NCBI RefSeq assembly: GCF_047250365.1
Contig: NZ_JBLBVL010000002.1
Location: 434,001-498,000, forward strand
Direction: 5' to 3'
Length of the DNA stretch: 64,000 bases
From: Thaumasiovibrio sp047250365
GTDB taxonomy: Bacteria; Pseudomonadota; Gammaproteobacteria; Enterobacterales; Vibrionaceae
In this document: positions 16,360 to 25,086 of the stretch, piece by piece
Position numbering within the stretch: the stretch's first letter is position 1
Layout: the number at the start of each line of letters is the position of its first letter
Program-made: the position numbers and the translations under genes
Notes under the pieces: generated by a model
Databases searched by the model: none
The model's input: the letters and a program-made list of their open reading frames with translations, nothing else
Told to the model about the DNA's origin: nothing

Positions 16360-16973
16360 ACCTCACACCAGTTTTGCTGTAGGGACTGATAGTTTAACTG
16401 TAGCCACTGCAGCGCAATTATCGACGCCGCATTTTCAATTTCTCCATCAACCACCTTGGCGTAGGCATCCTCACGACTATATACATGGACGCGAATGTCT
16501 TCATTCTCGTCTTCTAAACCATGTACACCTTGTGCTTGACTACTGTCTGTAAGACCAACATAGAGCTCGATAGTCTCTGTACAACCACCAGAGCTAGGTA
16601 GATAACGCGTGACTCGTTGCAAGGTATTGATGCTTAACCCAGCCTCTTCGTATGCTTCACGCTTTGCAACCTCGCTCTCTACCTCACCCTCTTCAGTGAT
16701 CCCAGCGACAATCTCTAACTGCCACGGCTGACATTCACCCAGATGAGCACCAATCCGAAACTGCTCGACCAGCACGACTTCATCTCGTACCGGATCATAA
16801 GGCAACAGCGCCACCGCATGGCCTCGTTCAAACACTTCCCGCTCGAACGGCTGACTCCAACCACCAAGAAATAATTTGTGTTGTAAACGATAACGAATCA
16901 TTTTAAAAAAGCCTTGAAAGACCGTCTCTTGGCCTAGCAGCTTCACATCGTGTTTGTCAAAACCCTTGCTCAT
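16356..16973 (-). CDS. nudF: ADP-ribose pyrophosphatase
   Basis: A 205-aa Nudix hydrolase that splits ADP-ribose to AMP and ribose-5-phosphate. The Nudix box lies in GITEEGEVESEVAKREAYEE (GX5EX7REUXEEXGU); an N-terminal FERGHAVALLPYDPVRDEVVLVEQFR strand block precedes it. ATG 16973 follows AGGTGG on the minus strand; the ORF extension to 17018 is not supported. It is the first gene of nudF-yqiB-cpdA-yqiA, divergent from tolC as in E. coli. Confidence 0.95.
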   Translation of the reverse strand: MSKGFDKHDVKLLGQETVFQGFFKMIRYRLQHKLFLGGWSQPFEREVFERGHAVALLPYDPVRDEVVLVEQFRIGAHLGECQPWQLEIVAGITEEGEVESEVAKREAYEEAGLSINTLQRVTRYLPSSGGCTETIELYVGLTDSSQAQGVHGLEDENEDIRVHVYSREDAYAKVVDGEIENAASIIALQWLQLNYQSLQQNWCEV

Positions 16974-17218
16974 CGTCAACCACCTGCATGAATACAATAA
17001 CAGAAGCGATACCTTCACTTAGGGTAACACATCCCGTTCTATCAACAAATGTCATAAACTTTAAATAAATTGTGACATAGCACAAAGATGACATGCCGCT
17101 GACGTAAAGATATGTAATGATCAGTTTCAAGAAAGCTAGAATGCTGTAAACTAAACGATTCATTGCTAGTATTATTTATTACTTTTTTATTCACCGATAC
17201 TCATCAAGGACAGCATCC

Positions 17219-18523
17219 ATGAAGAAATTATTGCCTCTCGTCATCAGTCTCTCGCTCGGTGGCGTAAGTCATATTGCTCTTGCTGACGATATCGCAACAA
17301 TTTATCAGCAAGCAAAGAATAACGACCCTCAACTGCTTTCCGCTGCTGCAACAAAGGATGCTGCCTTCGAAGCTATCACCAGCTCGCGAAGCGTGCTATT
17401 ACCACAAATCAACCTCGCTGGTGGTTACAATATTACGCGTAGTAACGAAGATTTTCGTGAAAACAATGCGCTTTCTGCGGGCGTTGAATTAAATCAACAA
17501 GTTTACAACCGTAGTAGCTGGTTGAATTTAGACATTGCTGAAATGACAGCTCGTCAAGCTGATGCTGCGTTTGCTGCCACTCAACAAGCGCTGATTTTAC
17601 GTGTCTCTGTGGCCTATTTTGATGTGCTGCGCTCTGTCGATAACTTAACGTTTGTTCGCGCAGAAAAAGCAGCCGTGGGTCGCCAACTTGAGCAGACTCA
17701 GCAGCGCTTTGAAGTCGGCCTATCTGCGATAACGGATGTGCACGACGCACAAGCCCAATACGACTCGGTACTTGCAAACGAAATCTTGGCTGAAAATCAG
17801 CTAGTCAATAACTATGAAGCATTACGGGAAATCACCGGCCAAGAGCATCGTACACTGGATATTCTTGATACAAAACGCTTCAGTGCTGGTAGCCCGAAAC
17901 AAAACATCGCTACACTGCTAGACACAGCGCAGCAAGAGAACCTAAGCTTGCTCGCCTCACGAATTTCGCAAGATATCTCACGCACCCAGATCTCATTGGC
18001 AGAAGATTCTCGCTTACCTGTCGTTAACTTTAAAGCCGGCTATACCCTTGCGGACATCAACAATAAAGCGTCAGCCGATCTCGATTATAATGATCTTAGC
18101 GCTGGACTAAACGTCAGCATGCCACTCTACACGAGTGGTAATATCAATTCGCAAGTGAAACAAGCGCAATACAACTATGTTGCCACTAGCCAAGATCTGG
18201 AGCAGAGTTACCGTGCGGTCGTTCGCGATGTGCGAGCATTCTACAACAACATTAACGCGAGCATCGGCAGCCTACGCGCTTATGAACAAACCGTTATCTC
18301 TGCACGTTCTGCATTAGAAGCGACCGAAGCAGGATTCGATGTCGGGACCCGTACCATCGTTGATGTACTCGACTCAACACGTCGCCTCTTTGATGCCAAC
18401 CGTAACCTGGCGAATGCCCGTTACGACTACATCATCAGCACCCTGCAGTTAAAACAAGCAGTGGGTACATTGAGCGAGCAAGATATCCTGGATATTAACG
18501 CGGGTTTAATTAACGCCAAATAG
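17219..18523 (+). CDS. tolC: Outer-membrane efflux channel TolC
   Basis: A 434-aa outer-membrane protein that forms the trimeric exit duct for RND and ABC efflux and type I secretion. A Sec signal peptide (MKKLLPLVISLSLGGVSHIA, cleavage after LAD or nearby) is followed by two OEP repeats with long Gln/Ala-rich helices and the periplasmic-entrance motif GTRTIVDVLDSTRRLFDA. It is slightly shorter than E. coli TolC because the C-terminal tail is brief. No efflux pump genes flank it, as usual for tolC. Confidence 0.96.
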   Translation: MKKLLPLVISLSLGGVSHIALADDIATIYQQAKNNDPQLLSAAATKDAAFEAITSSRSVLLPQINLAGGYNITRSNEDFRENNALSAGVELNQQVYNRSSWLNLDIAEMTARQADAAFAATQQALILRVSVAYFDVLRSVDNLTFVRAEKAAVGRQLEQTQQRFEVGLSAITDVHDAQAQYDSVLANEILAENQLVNNYEALREITGQEHRTLDILDTKRFSAGSPKQNIATLLDTAQQENLSLLASRISQDISRTQISLAEDSRLPVVNFKAGYTLADINNKASADLDYNDLSAGLNVSMPLYTSGNINSQVKQAQYNYVATSQDLEQSYRAVVRDVRAFYNNINASIGSLRAYEQTVISARSALEATEAGFDVGTRTIVDVLDSTRRLFDANRNLANARYDYIISTLQLKQAVGTLSEQDILDINAGLINAK

Positions 18524-18546
18524 CTCTTCACCGCAAAAACAGCATT

Positions 18547-18572
18547 AAAAAAGCACCTTTCGGTGCTTTTTT
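18547..18572. terminator. Bidirectional terminator between tolC and hldE
   Basis: AAAAAAGCACC pairs with GGTGCTTTTTT around TTTC, with A and T runs on both sides serving both converging genes. Confidence 0.9.
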
Positions 18573-18620
18573 GGCTCTGGTCTAGGGCTTCTTCAAGCCC
18601 ACAACTCACTCAAGAGGCGC

Positions 18621-20051
18621 TTAGCCTTTGCCGCTACGGATCGCCTGAATGATTTCGGTCGTTGAGCAACCGTCTTCAAAGTTAAGCACCTGCACAGCAC
18701 CACCCGCTGCTACAACCTCTTTTCCACCCGCGATCTCTTCCGGTTTATAGTCACCACCCTTCACCAATAGGCTTGGCAAGACTTCACCAATCAAACGCTG
18801 CGGTGTCTCTTCGCTAAACGGTACCACCCAATCAACGCTACCTAGCCCTGCAAGTACCGCCATACGGCGATCCACTGGGTTGACTGGTCGCCCTGGGCCT
18901 TTGAGCATTTTAACGGACTCATCCGTGTTTACCGCCACAATCAATCGATCGCCCAACTTGGCAGCTTCATTGAGGTATGACACGTGCCCGGCATGCAAAA
19001 TATCAAAGCAGCCATTGGTCATCACCACCGTTTCGCCGCGCTTACGCGCTTCTGCCACCGCCACTTTTAGTGCTGACTCGGCAATCACACCAAAGCCGGT
19101 TTCTTGTGTGCCATGTACCGCTTCTGCAAGCTCAATCGTAGACACTGTCGAGGTACCCAGCTTCCCGACAACCACACCTGCTGCTGCATTTGCTAGCACA
19201 CACGCATGCTCATACGATTTTCCGGCTGCCAACGAAGCCGCAAGCACAGAAATCACCGTATCGCCGGCACCCGTTACATCAAAGACTTCTTGTGCTTGTG
19301 TTGGCAAGTGGAATGGTTCGGCATTGCGGCGAATCAGTGTCATGCCATGCTCTGAACGCGTTACGAGCAGAGCCTCGAAATCAAATTTGTCCAGTAAGGT
19401 TAAACCTTTCTCTACAATGTCTTCATCGCCAGTGGTTTTACCTACTACGGCTTCAAACTCAGACAGATTCGGCGTTAAGAGTGTTGCACCACGGTAGCGC
19501 TCAAAGTCCGTTCCCTTTGGATCAATCAACACCGCGACATTCGCTGCGCGAGCCGCCGCAATCATCTCACGGACGTGTTCTAGTGCGCCTTTTGCATAAT
19601 CAGAAAGGATCATGACTTTGGTTTCATTCAAACCCGCCATTACAGGAGGAAGCACCTTCTCCTGTGCCACGTCATGAAAGCCTTCTTCGAAATCAAGGCG
19701 GATCAATTGCTGACCACGGCTCATCACACGCAGTTTGGTAATGGTGGGATAATCTGGCAACTTAACAAAATCGCACTCGACCTTAAGCGACGCCAGTGTT
19801 TCAGTCAGTGCCTTCGCGGCTTCATCTTCACCCGTTAAACCAATAAGTTGCGCCCGACCACCCAGTGCGGCAATATTCATGGCAACGTTTGCTGCCCCCC
19901 CTGGACGCTCTTCAATTTGATCGACCTTAACCACCGGAACTGGGGCTTCTGGCGAAATACGGCCTGTCGGGCCGGTCCAGTAACGATCCAGCATCACGTC
20001 ACCGACAACTAATACATTGGCTTGATCATAATCAGGCAGGGTAAGTTTCAT
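18621..20051 (-). CDS. hldE: Bifunctional heptose-7-phosphate kinase / heptose-1-phosphate adenylyltransferase
   Basis: A 476-aa bifunctional enzyme of ADP-heptose synthesis for the LPS inner core. The N-terminal PfkB-type kinase has RPGGAANVAMNIAALGG and the catalytic VTGAGDTVISVLAA. The C-terminal nucleotidyltransferase has TNGCFDILHAGHVSYL and KGGDYKPEEI. ATG 20051 follows GGAGAGAAAG; the longer ORF to 20156 overlaps the divergent promoter region. E. coli has hldE next to glnE; here lpxL lies between, on the opposite strand. Confidence 0.97.
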   Translation of the reverse strand: MKLTLPDYDQANVLVVGDVMLDRYWTGPTGRISPEAPVPVVKVDQIEERPGGAANVAMNIAALGGRAQLIGLTGEDEAAKALTETLASLKVECDFVKLPDYPTITKLRVMSRGQQLIRLDFEEGFHDVAQEKVLPPVMAGLNETKVMILSDYAKGALEHVREMIAAARAANVAVLIDPKGTDFERYRGATLLTPNLSEFEAVVGKTTGDEDIVEKGLTLLDKFDFEALLVTRSEHGMTLIRRNAEPFHLPTQAQEVFDVTGAGDTVISVLAASLAAGKSYEHACVLANAAAGVVVGKLGTSTVSTIELAEAVHGTQETGFGVIAESALKVAVAEARKRGETVVMTNGCFDILHAGHVSYLNEAAKLGDRLIVAVNTDESVKMLKGPGRPVNPVDRRMAVLAGLGSVDWVVPFSEETPQRLIGEVLPSLLVKGGDYKPEEIAGGKEVVAAGGAVQVLNFEDGCSTTEIIQAIRSGKG

Positions 20052-20180
20052 CTTTCTCTCCGCGGGGTACAGGAAACAGGGCGAGTGTATCATAACCAAA
20101 GGCGAGCAACAGCTACCAATCATGGCGAAAACCTTTACAATACAGTCAGAGATCAACTTATAAAACGACCAGTTCTGCCC

Positions 20181-21131
20181 ATGAACAAATATTCTTCACC
20201 GCAATTTCGCCTAGCCCTACTCCATCCTCGCTTTTGGCTTGTCTGGTTTGGCATGGGACTCATGTATCTCATCTCTTGGCTGCCTTATCGTGTGCTGTTC
20301 CAGCTTGGACGTGGTCTCGGTCATCTAATGATGAAGCTGATGCCAAAGCGGTTACATATTGTGAGGCGAAACCTTGCACTCTGCTTTCCCGAGCTCAGTG
20401 AAGAAGAGCGCGAAGCATTGGTTATTGAGAACATCGAATCTTCTGGCTTGGCGTTGATTGAAACGTGTATTGCATGGTTTTGGCCAGAGTGGCGCATGCG
20501 CAAGCTGGTTGAGATAGAGGGGATGGAAGAGGTTGAGGCTATCATGCAGCAAGGACAAGGCGTACTGGTACTGGGTTACCACAACCTAAACCTTGAGGTC
20601 TGCGCTCGCGCTATGGGCATGGTTACGCCAGGCTATGGCGTATACCGACCTAACAACAATCCCGCCTTTGATTACATCCAATACCGTGGACGCGCAAGGT
20701 CGAATAAAGGGCTTATCCATAAAAAGAATGTTAAGGGAATGATTCAAACCCTCAAAGATGGTCAAGCTCTATGGTACATGCCTGATCATGATTATGGCGC
20801 ACGCCGCTCGGTCTTTGTTCCCTATTTCGCCGTGCCAGATGCTTGTACGACAACAGGAACAGCGATTCTCGCCGATGCCAGCCATGCCGCCGTGATCGGT
20901 TTCAGCTTTCATCGCCGCGCCGATAATCGCGGTTATGTCGCCAAAGTCTCCCCGGTTGAGGATGTCCCTTACGGTGATGCAGAGGCTATCGCCGCGACGG
21001 CTAACCGGGTGATTGAGCAAGCGATTCGTCTGGCGCCAGGTGAATACATGTGGCTTCACCGCCGCTTCAAAACCCGCCCAGAAGGTCAGCCGAGCTTATA
21101 TGGCGATAAAGACCCGCGTTATAAAGGTTAA
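20181..21131 (+). CDS. lpxL: Lipid A late acyltransferase (LpxL type)
   Basis: A 316-aa inner-membrane acyltransferase that adds a secondary acyl chain to Kdo2-lipid IVA. It has one N-terminal membrane helix (residues about 18-36), the catalytic HX4E box with His134 and Glu139 in GYHNLNLEVCARAMG, the YGVYRPNNNPAFDY substrate block and APGEYMWLHRRFKTRPEG. These match LpxL better than LpxM. ATG 20181 is chosen; the ORF extension overlaps the divergent hldE promoter. The neighbouring hldE also serves LPS. Chain length preference cannot be read from sequence. Confidence 0.9.
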   Translation: MNKYSSPQFRLALLHPRFWLVWFGMGLMYLISWLPYRVLFQLGRGLGHLMMKLMPKRLHIVRRNLALCFPELSEEEREALVIENIESSGLALIETCIAWFWPEWRMRKLVEIEGMEEVEAIMQQGQGVLVLGYHNLNLEVCARAMGMVTPGYGVYRPNNNPAFDYIQYRGRARSNKGLIHKKNVKGMIQTLKDGQALWYMPDHDYGARRSVFVPYFAVPDACTTTGTAILADASHAAVIGFSFHRRADNRGYVAKVSPVEDVPYGDAEAIAATANRVIEQAIRLAPGEYMWLHRRFKTRPEGQPSLYGDKDPRYKG

Positions 21132-21145
21132 CCAACGATTTTCCA

Positions 21146-21172
21146 CTCTCCCTTCTGGTCGAGGAGGGAGAG
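21146..21172. terminator. Hairpin between lpxL and glnE
   Basis: CTCTCCCT pairs with AGGGAGAG around an 11-nt loop between the converging genes. There is no T-tract on either strand, so termination activity is uncertain. Confidence 0.35.
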
Positions 21173-21216
21173 CGTATCTGACGACGAACACGAAGTGGCG
21201 ACTCACACCTCAAGCA

Positions 21217-24066
21217 TCACTCAGCAAACAGCCGTTGCCATAGCGCCGTTACCACCTCGCGTTGCGAACTAAAGGCCTGTTCATCCACATCCGCCTCTTT
21301 TCCCATGAGATTTAAGCGGTGTATCTCATTTCGCATCGCGGTATAAGCCTGCGTGACTGCGTGTGCCTCGGTCACCGATAAAACATCACATTGTGCCAGC
21401 AGTTCAAAAAGACGGACATTGTCAGACCAGCGTGTTAATACCTTTAGCTCTGCAGCATGATTTAAAACAAGGTACTGGGCAATAAACTCAATATCGGTGA
21501 TCCCACCGCTATCTTGTTTCAACATAAAGCGTCCCGCTTTTTTATTGCCTAAGTGAGCGCGCATTTTCTCACGCATTTTAACCACATCAAGCCGCAACTG
21601 GGCCGTTTGACGCGGTAAGCACAACACCTTTTTACGCGCTTGAGCAAACCCATCGACCAGTTGGTCATCACCATATATCACGCGTGCACGCACCAATGCT
21701 TGATGCTCCCACGTCCATGCTTCTTGGCACTGATACACCTCAAAGGCTTCCAACGTGCTAACCAGTAACCCTGACGCACCTGATGGCCTCAAACGGGTAT
21801 CAATTTCGTATAACACCCCTGTCGCTGTGCGCGTAGAGAAAAGGTGCACAATACGTTGCGCGAGACGTGCATAAAACTGCCGGCTATCTATCTGTTTTTC
21901 ACCATCCGTCATATCATTTGCGGGACAATCGGTTAAGAACACAATGTCTAAGTCAGAGTTATAGCCCAACTCCCAACCACCAACCTTGCCATAGCCCACC
22001 ACGGCAAATCCACGTCCCCCACGCTCGCGTAAGTAACTTGGTTGACCAAACTTACTGCTCATTTGGAACCAAGCCTGACTAATGACCGCTTCTACTATCG
22101 CCTCAGCCAAATAGGTTAAGTGATCGCTGACCTGCATCACTGGCAACACACCGGCAATATCAGCCGCAGCAATTCGCAGCAACTGCGCCTGCTTAAACTG
22201 ACGGATCCCTTCCATTTGTTGCTCCATATCCTCTTCAGGAATACGCGCTAAGTACTCGCGCAACTCATCACGGTATTGAGCGAGCGGGATAGGATGATAG
22301 AGTTGGTGCGGGTCTAAGAGTGCATCAAGCAGAATTGGATAACGGGCAAGTTGCTCGGCAATCATGGTGCTAGCGGCACATAAACGTACCAGTTGATATT
22401 GCGCATTCGGGTGTTCAGCCAACAACTCTAAGTAGGTCGTGCGGGTAGCTATACTGACCAATAAATTAAGGATGCGTGGCAACACCACTCCCGCATCCTC
22501 GTGCGGCAATAGATGACTTAGCAGCGTTGGCATCAAACGATTTAATACTTCTCGCCCACGCTGGCCTAAGGTTCGCTTCGCTAACTCAGCTTTAAAACCA
22601 AGTAACGCACGGCTGAGCTCGTTTGGGTGAGCAAAGTTATGTTCATCAAATATGCTTAATAATACGGTTTCATCACGCGCCATGTCCCACACTTCTTGGA
22701 AATGCGCCGCGACTGGGCTAGCACTCTCTTGCTCTTCATCGCCAATCAGGTCATCAAACACCCGGTGTATCGCCGCCATGTGAGAGTCAATCGCACATTG
22801 AAGGGCATCCCAATCCAAATAACCGGACGCATAAGCAAGTCGATCTCGATCTAACTCACCCTGCGGCAAGGTTTGCGTCTGCGCATCATTTATCGCTTGC
22901 AGTAAGTTTTCTATACGACGCAACAACAAATAGCCGTCACGCAAAACCGCGACATCTTGTTGAGGCAACAGCCCGTTATCGTCGATGGCTTTTAATGTTT
23001 CCAACAACCCACGGCCACGCAGCTGTGGTGTACGTCCACCGCGGATCAGTTGGAAAGACTGCGCAATAAACTCCACTTCACGAATGCCGCCCGGCCCCAG
23101 CTTAATATTGTTTTGTAATCCTCGGCGACGAACCTCGCTGCTAATCATGGCTTTCATGCGACGCAATGATTGAATCGCACTAAAATCAATATAGCGACGA
23201 AAAACAAATGGGCGCAGCATCTGACGTAGCTCTTGGTAACGCGCGAAGCTTTCTCTTCCCATCACCCGCGCCTTGAGCATGGCGTAACGCTCCCAATCTC
23301 GTCCTTGTTCTTGATAATAGTCTTCCAGCGCAGAATAGCTCATCACTAACGGGCCACTATCACCAAAAGGACGCAAACGCATATCCACACGATAGCAAAA
23401 ACCATCAAAGGTTTGTTGATCAAGGGCTTTAATGAGACGTTGCCCTAAACGGGTAAAAAACTGTGCGTTTGCGATCGAGCGTCGAGCCCCAACGGTTTCG
23501 CCGTTATCTGGGTAGGTGAAGATGAGATCAATATCCGATGAAAAATTTAATTCACCTCCTCCCAGCTTCCCCATACCGAGCACCAACATCGGCTGCGCTT
23601 CTCCTGCCGCATTGGTTGGCGTACCCCACTCCAAACAACTGCGCTGATATAACCAGTGATATGCTTCCATGATCAGCGCTTCAGCCAGCTCTGATAAGCG
23701 ACTTAAACTGATGGTTAACGCCTGTTGCGATAAAAAATCATGCCCAGCCAGTAATACCATCTCTTGACGTCTAAACTGACGCAGTACAGCCATCAGTCCC
23801 GCCTCATCATGAATGCCATGTAATCGTTGCGCTAACCGGGTGCGATAACAACGGGCTTTCCCCGGTTGCTGTTCAGGAAGAAAGTACCAAGTGACCATCT
23901 CTGGATGCTGGATCATGCTCTCGGCAATAAAATCACTACAAGCAAACAGAGCCAGTAATGTCTGATGCTGCTCATCACTTAACGCATCTAACACCCCAGA
24001 GTGTTGAGCGGCAAGACGCTCAATATGACGCATCCCGGCTTCATTTAATCGTGAAGGTAATTTCAT
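21217..24066 (-). CDS. glnE: Bifunctional glutamine synthetase adenylyltransferase/deadenylase
   Basis: A 949-aa enzyme that adds and removes AMP on glutamine synthetase according to the PII signal. It holds two nucleotidyltransferase domains: the N-terminal deadenylase with GKLGGGELNFSSDIDLIFTY and the C-terminal adenylylase with GYGKVGGWELGYNSDLDIVFL. Each is followed by a helical linker (for example QSLRRMKAMISSEVRRRG). Length is close to E. coli GlnE (946 aa). ygiF, its usual upstream neighbour, is separated by a divergent K+ channel gene. Confidence 0.97.
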   Translation of the reverse strand: MKLPSRLNEAGMRHIERLAAQHSGVLDALSDEQHQTLLALFACSDFIAESMIQHPEMVTWYFLPEQQPGKARCYRTRLAQRLHGIHDEAGLMAVLRQFRRQEMVLLAGHDFLSQQALTISLSRLSELAEALIMEAYHWLYQRSCLEWGTPTNAAGEAQPMLVLGMGKLGGGELNFSSDIDLIFTYPDNGETVGARRSIANAQFFTRLGQRLIKALDQQTFDGFCYRVDMRLRPFGDSGPLVMSYSALEDYYQEQGRDWERYAMLKARVMGRESFARYQELRQMLRPFVFRRYIDFSAIQSLRRMKAMISSEVRRRGLQNNIKLGPGGIREVEFIAQSFQLIRGGRTPQLRGRGLLETLKAIDDNGLLPQQDVAVLRDGYLLLRRIENLLQAINDAQTQTLPQGELDRDRLAYASGYLDWDALQCAIDSHMAAIHRVFDDLIGDEEQESASPVAAHFQEVWDMARDETVLLSIFDEHNFAHPNELSRALLGFKAELAKRTLGQRGREVLNRLMPTLLSHLLPHEDAGVVLPRILNLLVSIATRTTYLELLAEHPNAQYQLVRLCAASTMIAEQLARYPILLDALLDPHQLYHPIPLAQYRDELREYLARIPEEDMEQQMEGIRQFKQAQLLRIAAADIAGVLPVMQVSDHLTYLAEAIVEAVISQAWFQMSSKFGQPSYLRERGGRGFAVVGYGKVGGWELGYNSDLDIVFLTDCPANDMTDGEKQIDSRQFYARLAQRIVHLFSTRTATGVLYEIDTRLRPSGASGLLVSTLEAFEVYQCQEAWTWEHQALVRARVIYGDDQLVDGFAQARKKVLCLPRQTAQLRLDVVKMREKMRAHLGNKKAGRFMLKQDSGGITDIEFIAQYLVLNHAAELKVLTRWSDNVRLFELLAQCDVLSVTEAHAVTQAYTAMRNEIHRLNLMGKEADVDEQAFSSQREVVTALWQRLFAE

Positions 24067-24279
24067 TTCATCTTCCTAACTATACGGCAGTAAGCGCTTG
24101 TATCCCGGTAAATTAAGAACAAGGCATCCAGAAAGTAACACCTTCATCCTCATTATGAATCACTTCACCGTCTTACTGTGTCGTCCTTTGAATGCCGTTG
24201 CCAATAACAGCAGACAGCGAGAATATGTTTTATAGTAAACAGTAGTTTAACCTTTTATAGCGATGATAAAACAATCAAG

Positions 24280-25059
24280 ATGAAAAAGTTATCTTCCCGT
24301 GAATCAGACTTAACCCCGATGTCTCTGATGACCTTTGCTCTCTCATTGCTTTCACTGATTATCGTTGCGACATCACTGCTGACTGCCCGCTATACAGAAA
24401 CCTACCGCTGGCTCGTTACCGTTGACAGTATAATTTGCCTCACCTTCTGGATACAATTAACGGCTGATCTTCTGCGTAGTGCTAACAAAACCGCCTACCT
24501 AAAACACCATTGGATTGATTATCTTGCCAGCATTCCCATTATTGAAGCGCTCCGCTTTGCTCGGCTATTTCAGATATTTCGTATTATCCGCTTACTTCGG
24601 CATAGCCAAAATATCCTACGCCAACTGGCGCAAGCCCCAAGAGAGACCACTGTCGCCTGCCTGCTACTGCTGTTAACTTTGATCTTTTCGCTCGGTTCAA
24701 CATTCATTTTAATCGTTGAAAGTGACGCGCCCAACGCCACTATTCTTAACTTTAATGATGCGTTATGGTGGGTCATGGTGACCATTTCTACCGTTGGCTA
24801 TGGTGATCTCTACCCAGTCACCGCCGCTGGCAGGGTAATTGCGGGGGTTATTATTATCTCGGGAGTGACCATTTTTGGCATGGTGGCAGGTCTCGTCACT
24901 AGCAGCATCCAGCGCTATCACCACATAGAAAAAGATCCACAAACACTAAGACAGCTGGTGGAGGTTCAACAACAATTACTCGACAATCAGCAACAACAGC
25001 AAGCGCAATTGCGCCAACTTGAACAAGAACTAAAACAAAAAAAGCCACCCCAAGCATAG
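24280..25059 (+). CDS. Voltage-gated-type potassium channel
   Basis: A 259-aa six-helix channel subunit. Hydrophobic segments lie near residues 16-36, 46-65, 76-88, 124-146 and 184-207. An S4-like helix (residues 92-107) has Arg at a three-residue period: RFARLFQIFRIIRLLR. The pore loop carries the selectivity filter TVGYGD at 171-176. A Gln-rich coiled coil (residues about 222-254) ends the protein and may drive tetramer assembly. No RCK/TrkA domain is present. The gene interrupts the usual glnE-ygiF neighbourhood on the opposite strand. Ion selectivity is known for the family; gating is inferred. Confidence 0.88.
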   Translation: MKKLSSRESDLTPMSLMTFALSLLSLIIVATSLLTARYTETYRWLVTVDSIICLTFWIQLTADLLRSANKTAYLKHHWIDYLASIPIIEALRFARLFQIFRIIRLLRHSQNILRQLAQAPRETTVACLLLLLTLIFSLGSTFILIVESDAPNATILNFNDALWWVMVTISTVGYGDLYPVTAAGRVIAGVIIISGVTIFGMVAGLVTSSIQRYHHIEKDPQTLRQLVEVQQQLLDNQQQQQAQLRQLEQELKQKKPPQA

Positions 25060-25067
25060 GATGGCTT
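25036..25067 (-). terminator. Intrinsic terminator of ygiF, inside the channel gene end
   Basis: On the minus strand AAGCCATCC pairs with GGGTGGCTT around an 8-nt loop and runs into seven T residues. It overlaps the last codons of the converging K+ channel gene, which therefore ends in Lys-rich codons. Confidence 0.75.
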
Positions 25068-25086
25068 ACTGTTATTGAGTGAAGCA

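Noticed and set aside
17041..17099. Possible PhoB or CRP site before tolC (TGTCATAAAC...TTGTGACA)
   Set aside because: The repeats are inverted and wrongly spaced for PhoB, and only one CRP half-site fits.
18880..19497. 205-aa plus-strand ORF inside hldE
   Set aside because: It is antisense to strongly conserved HldE coding sequence and its translation shows no domain; a GC-skewed shadow frame.
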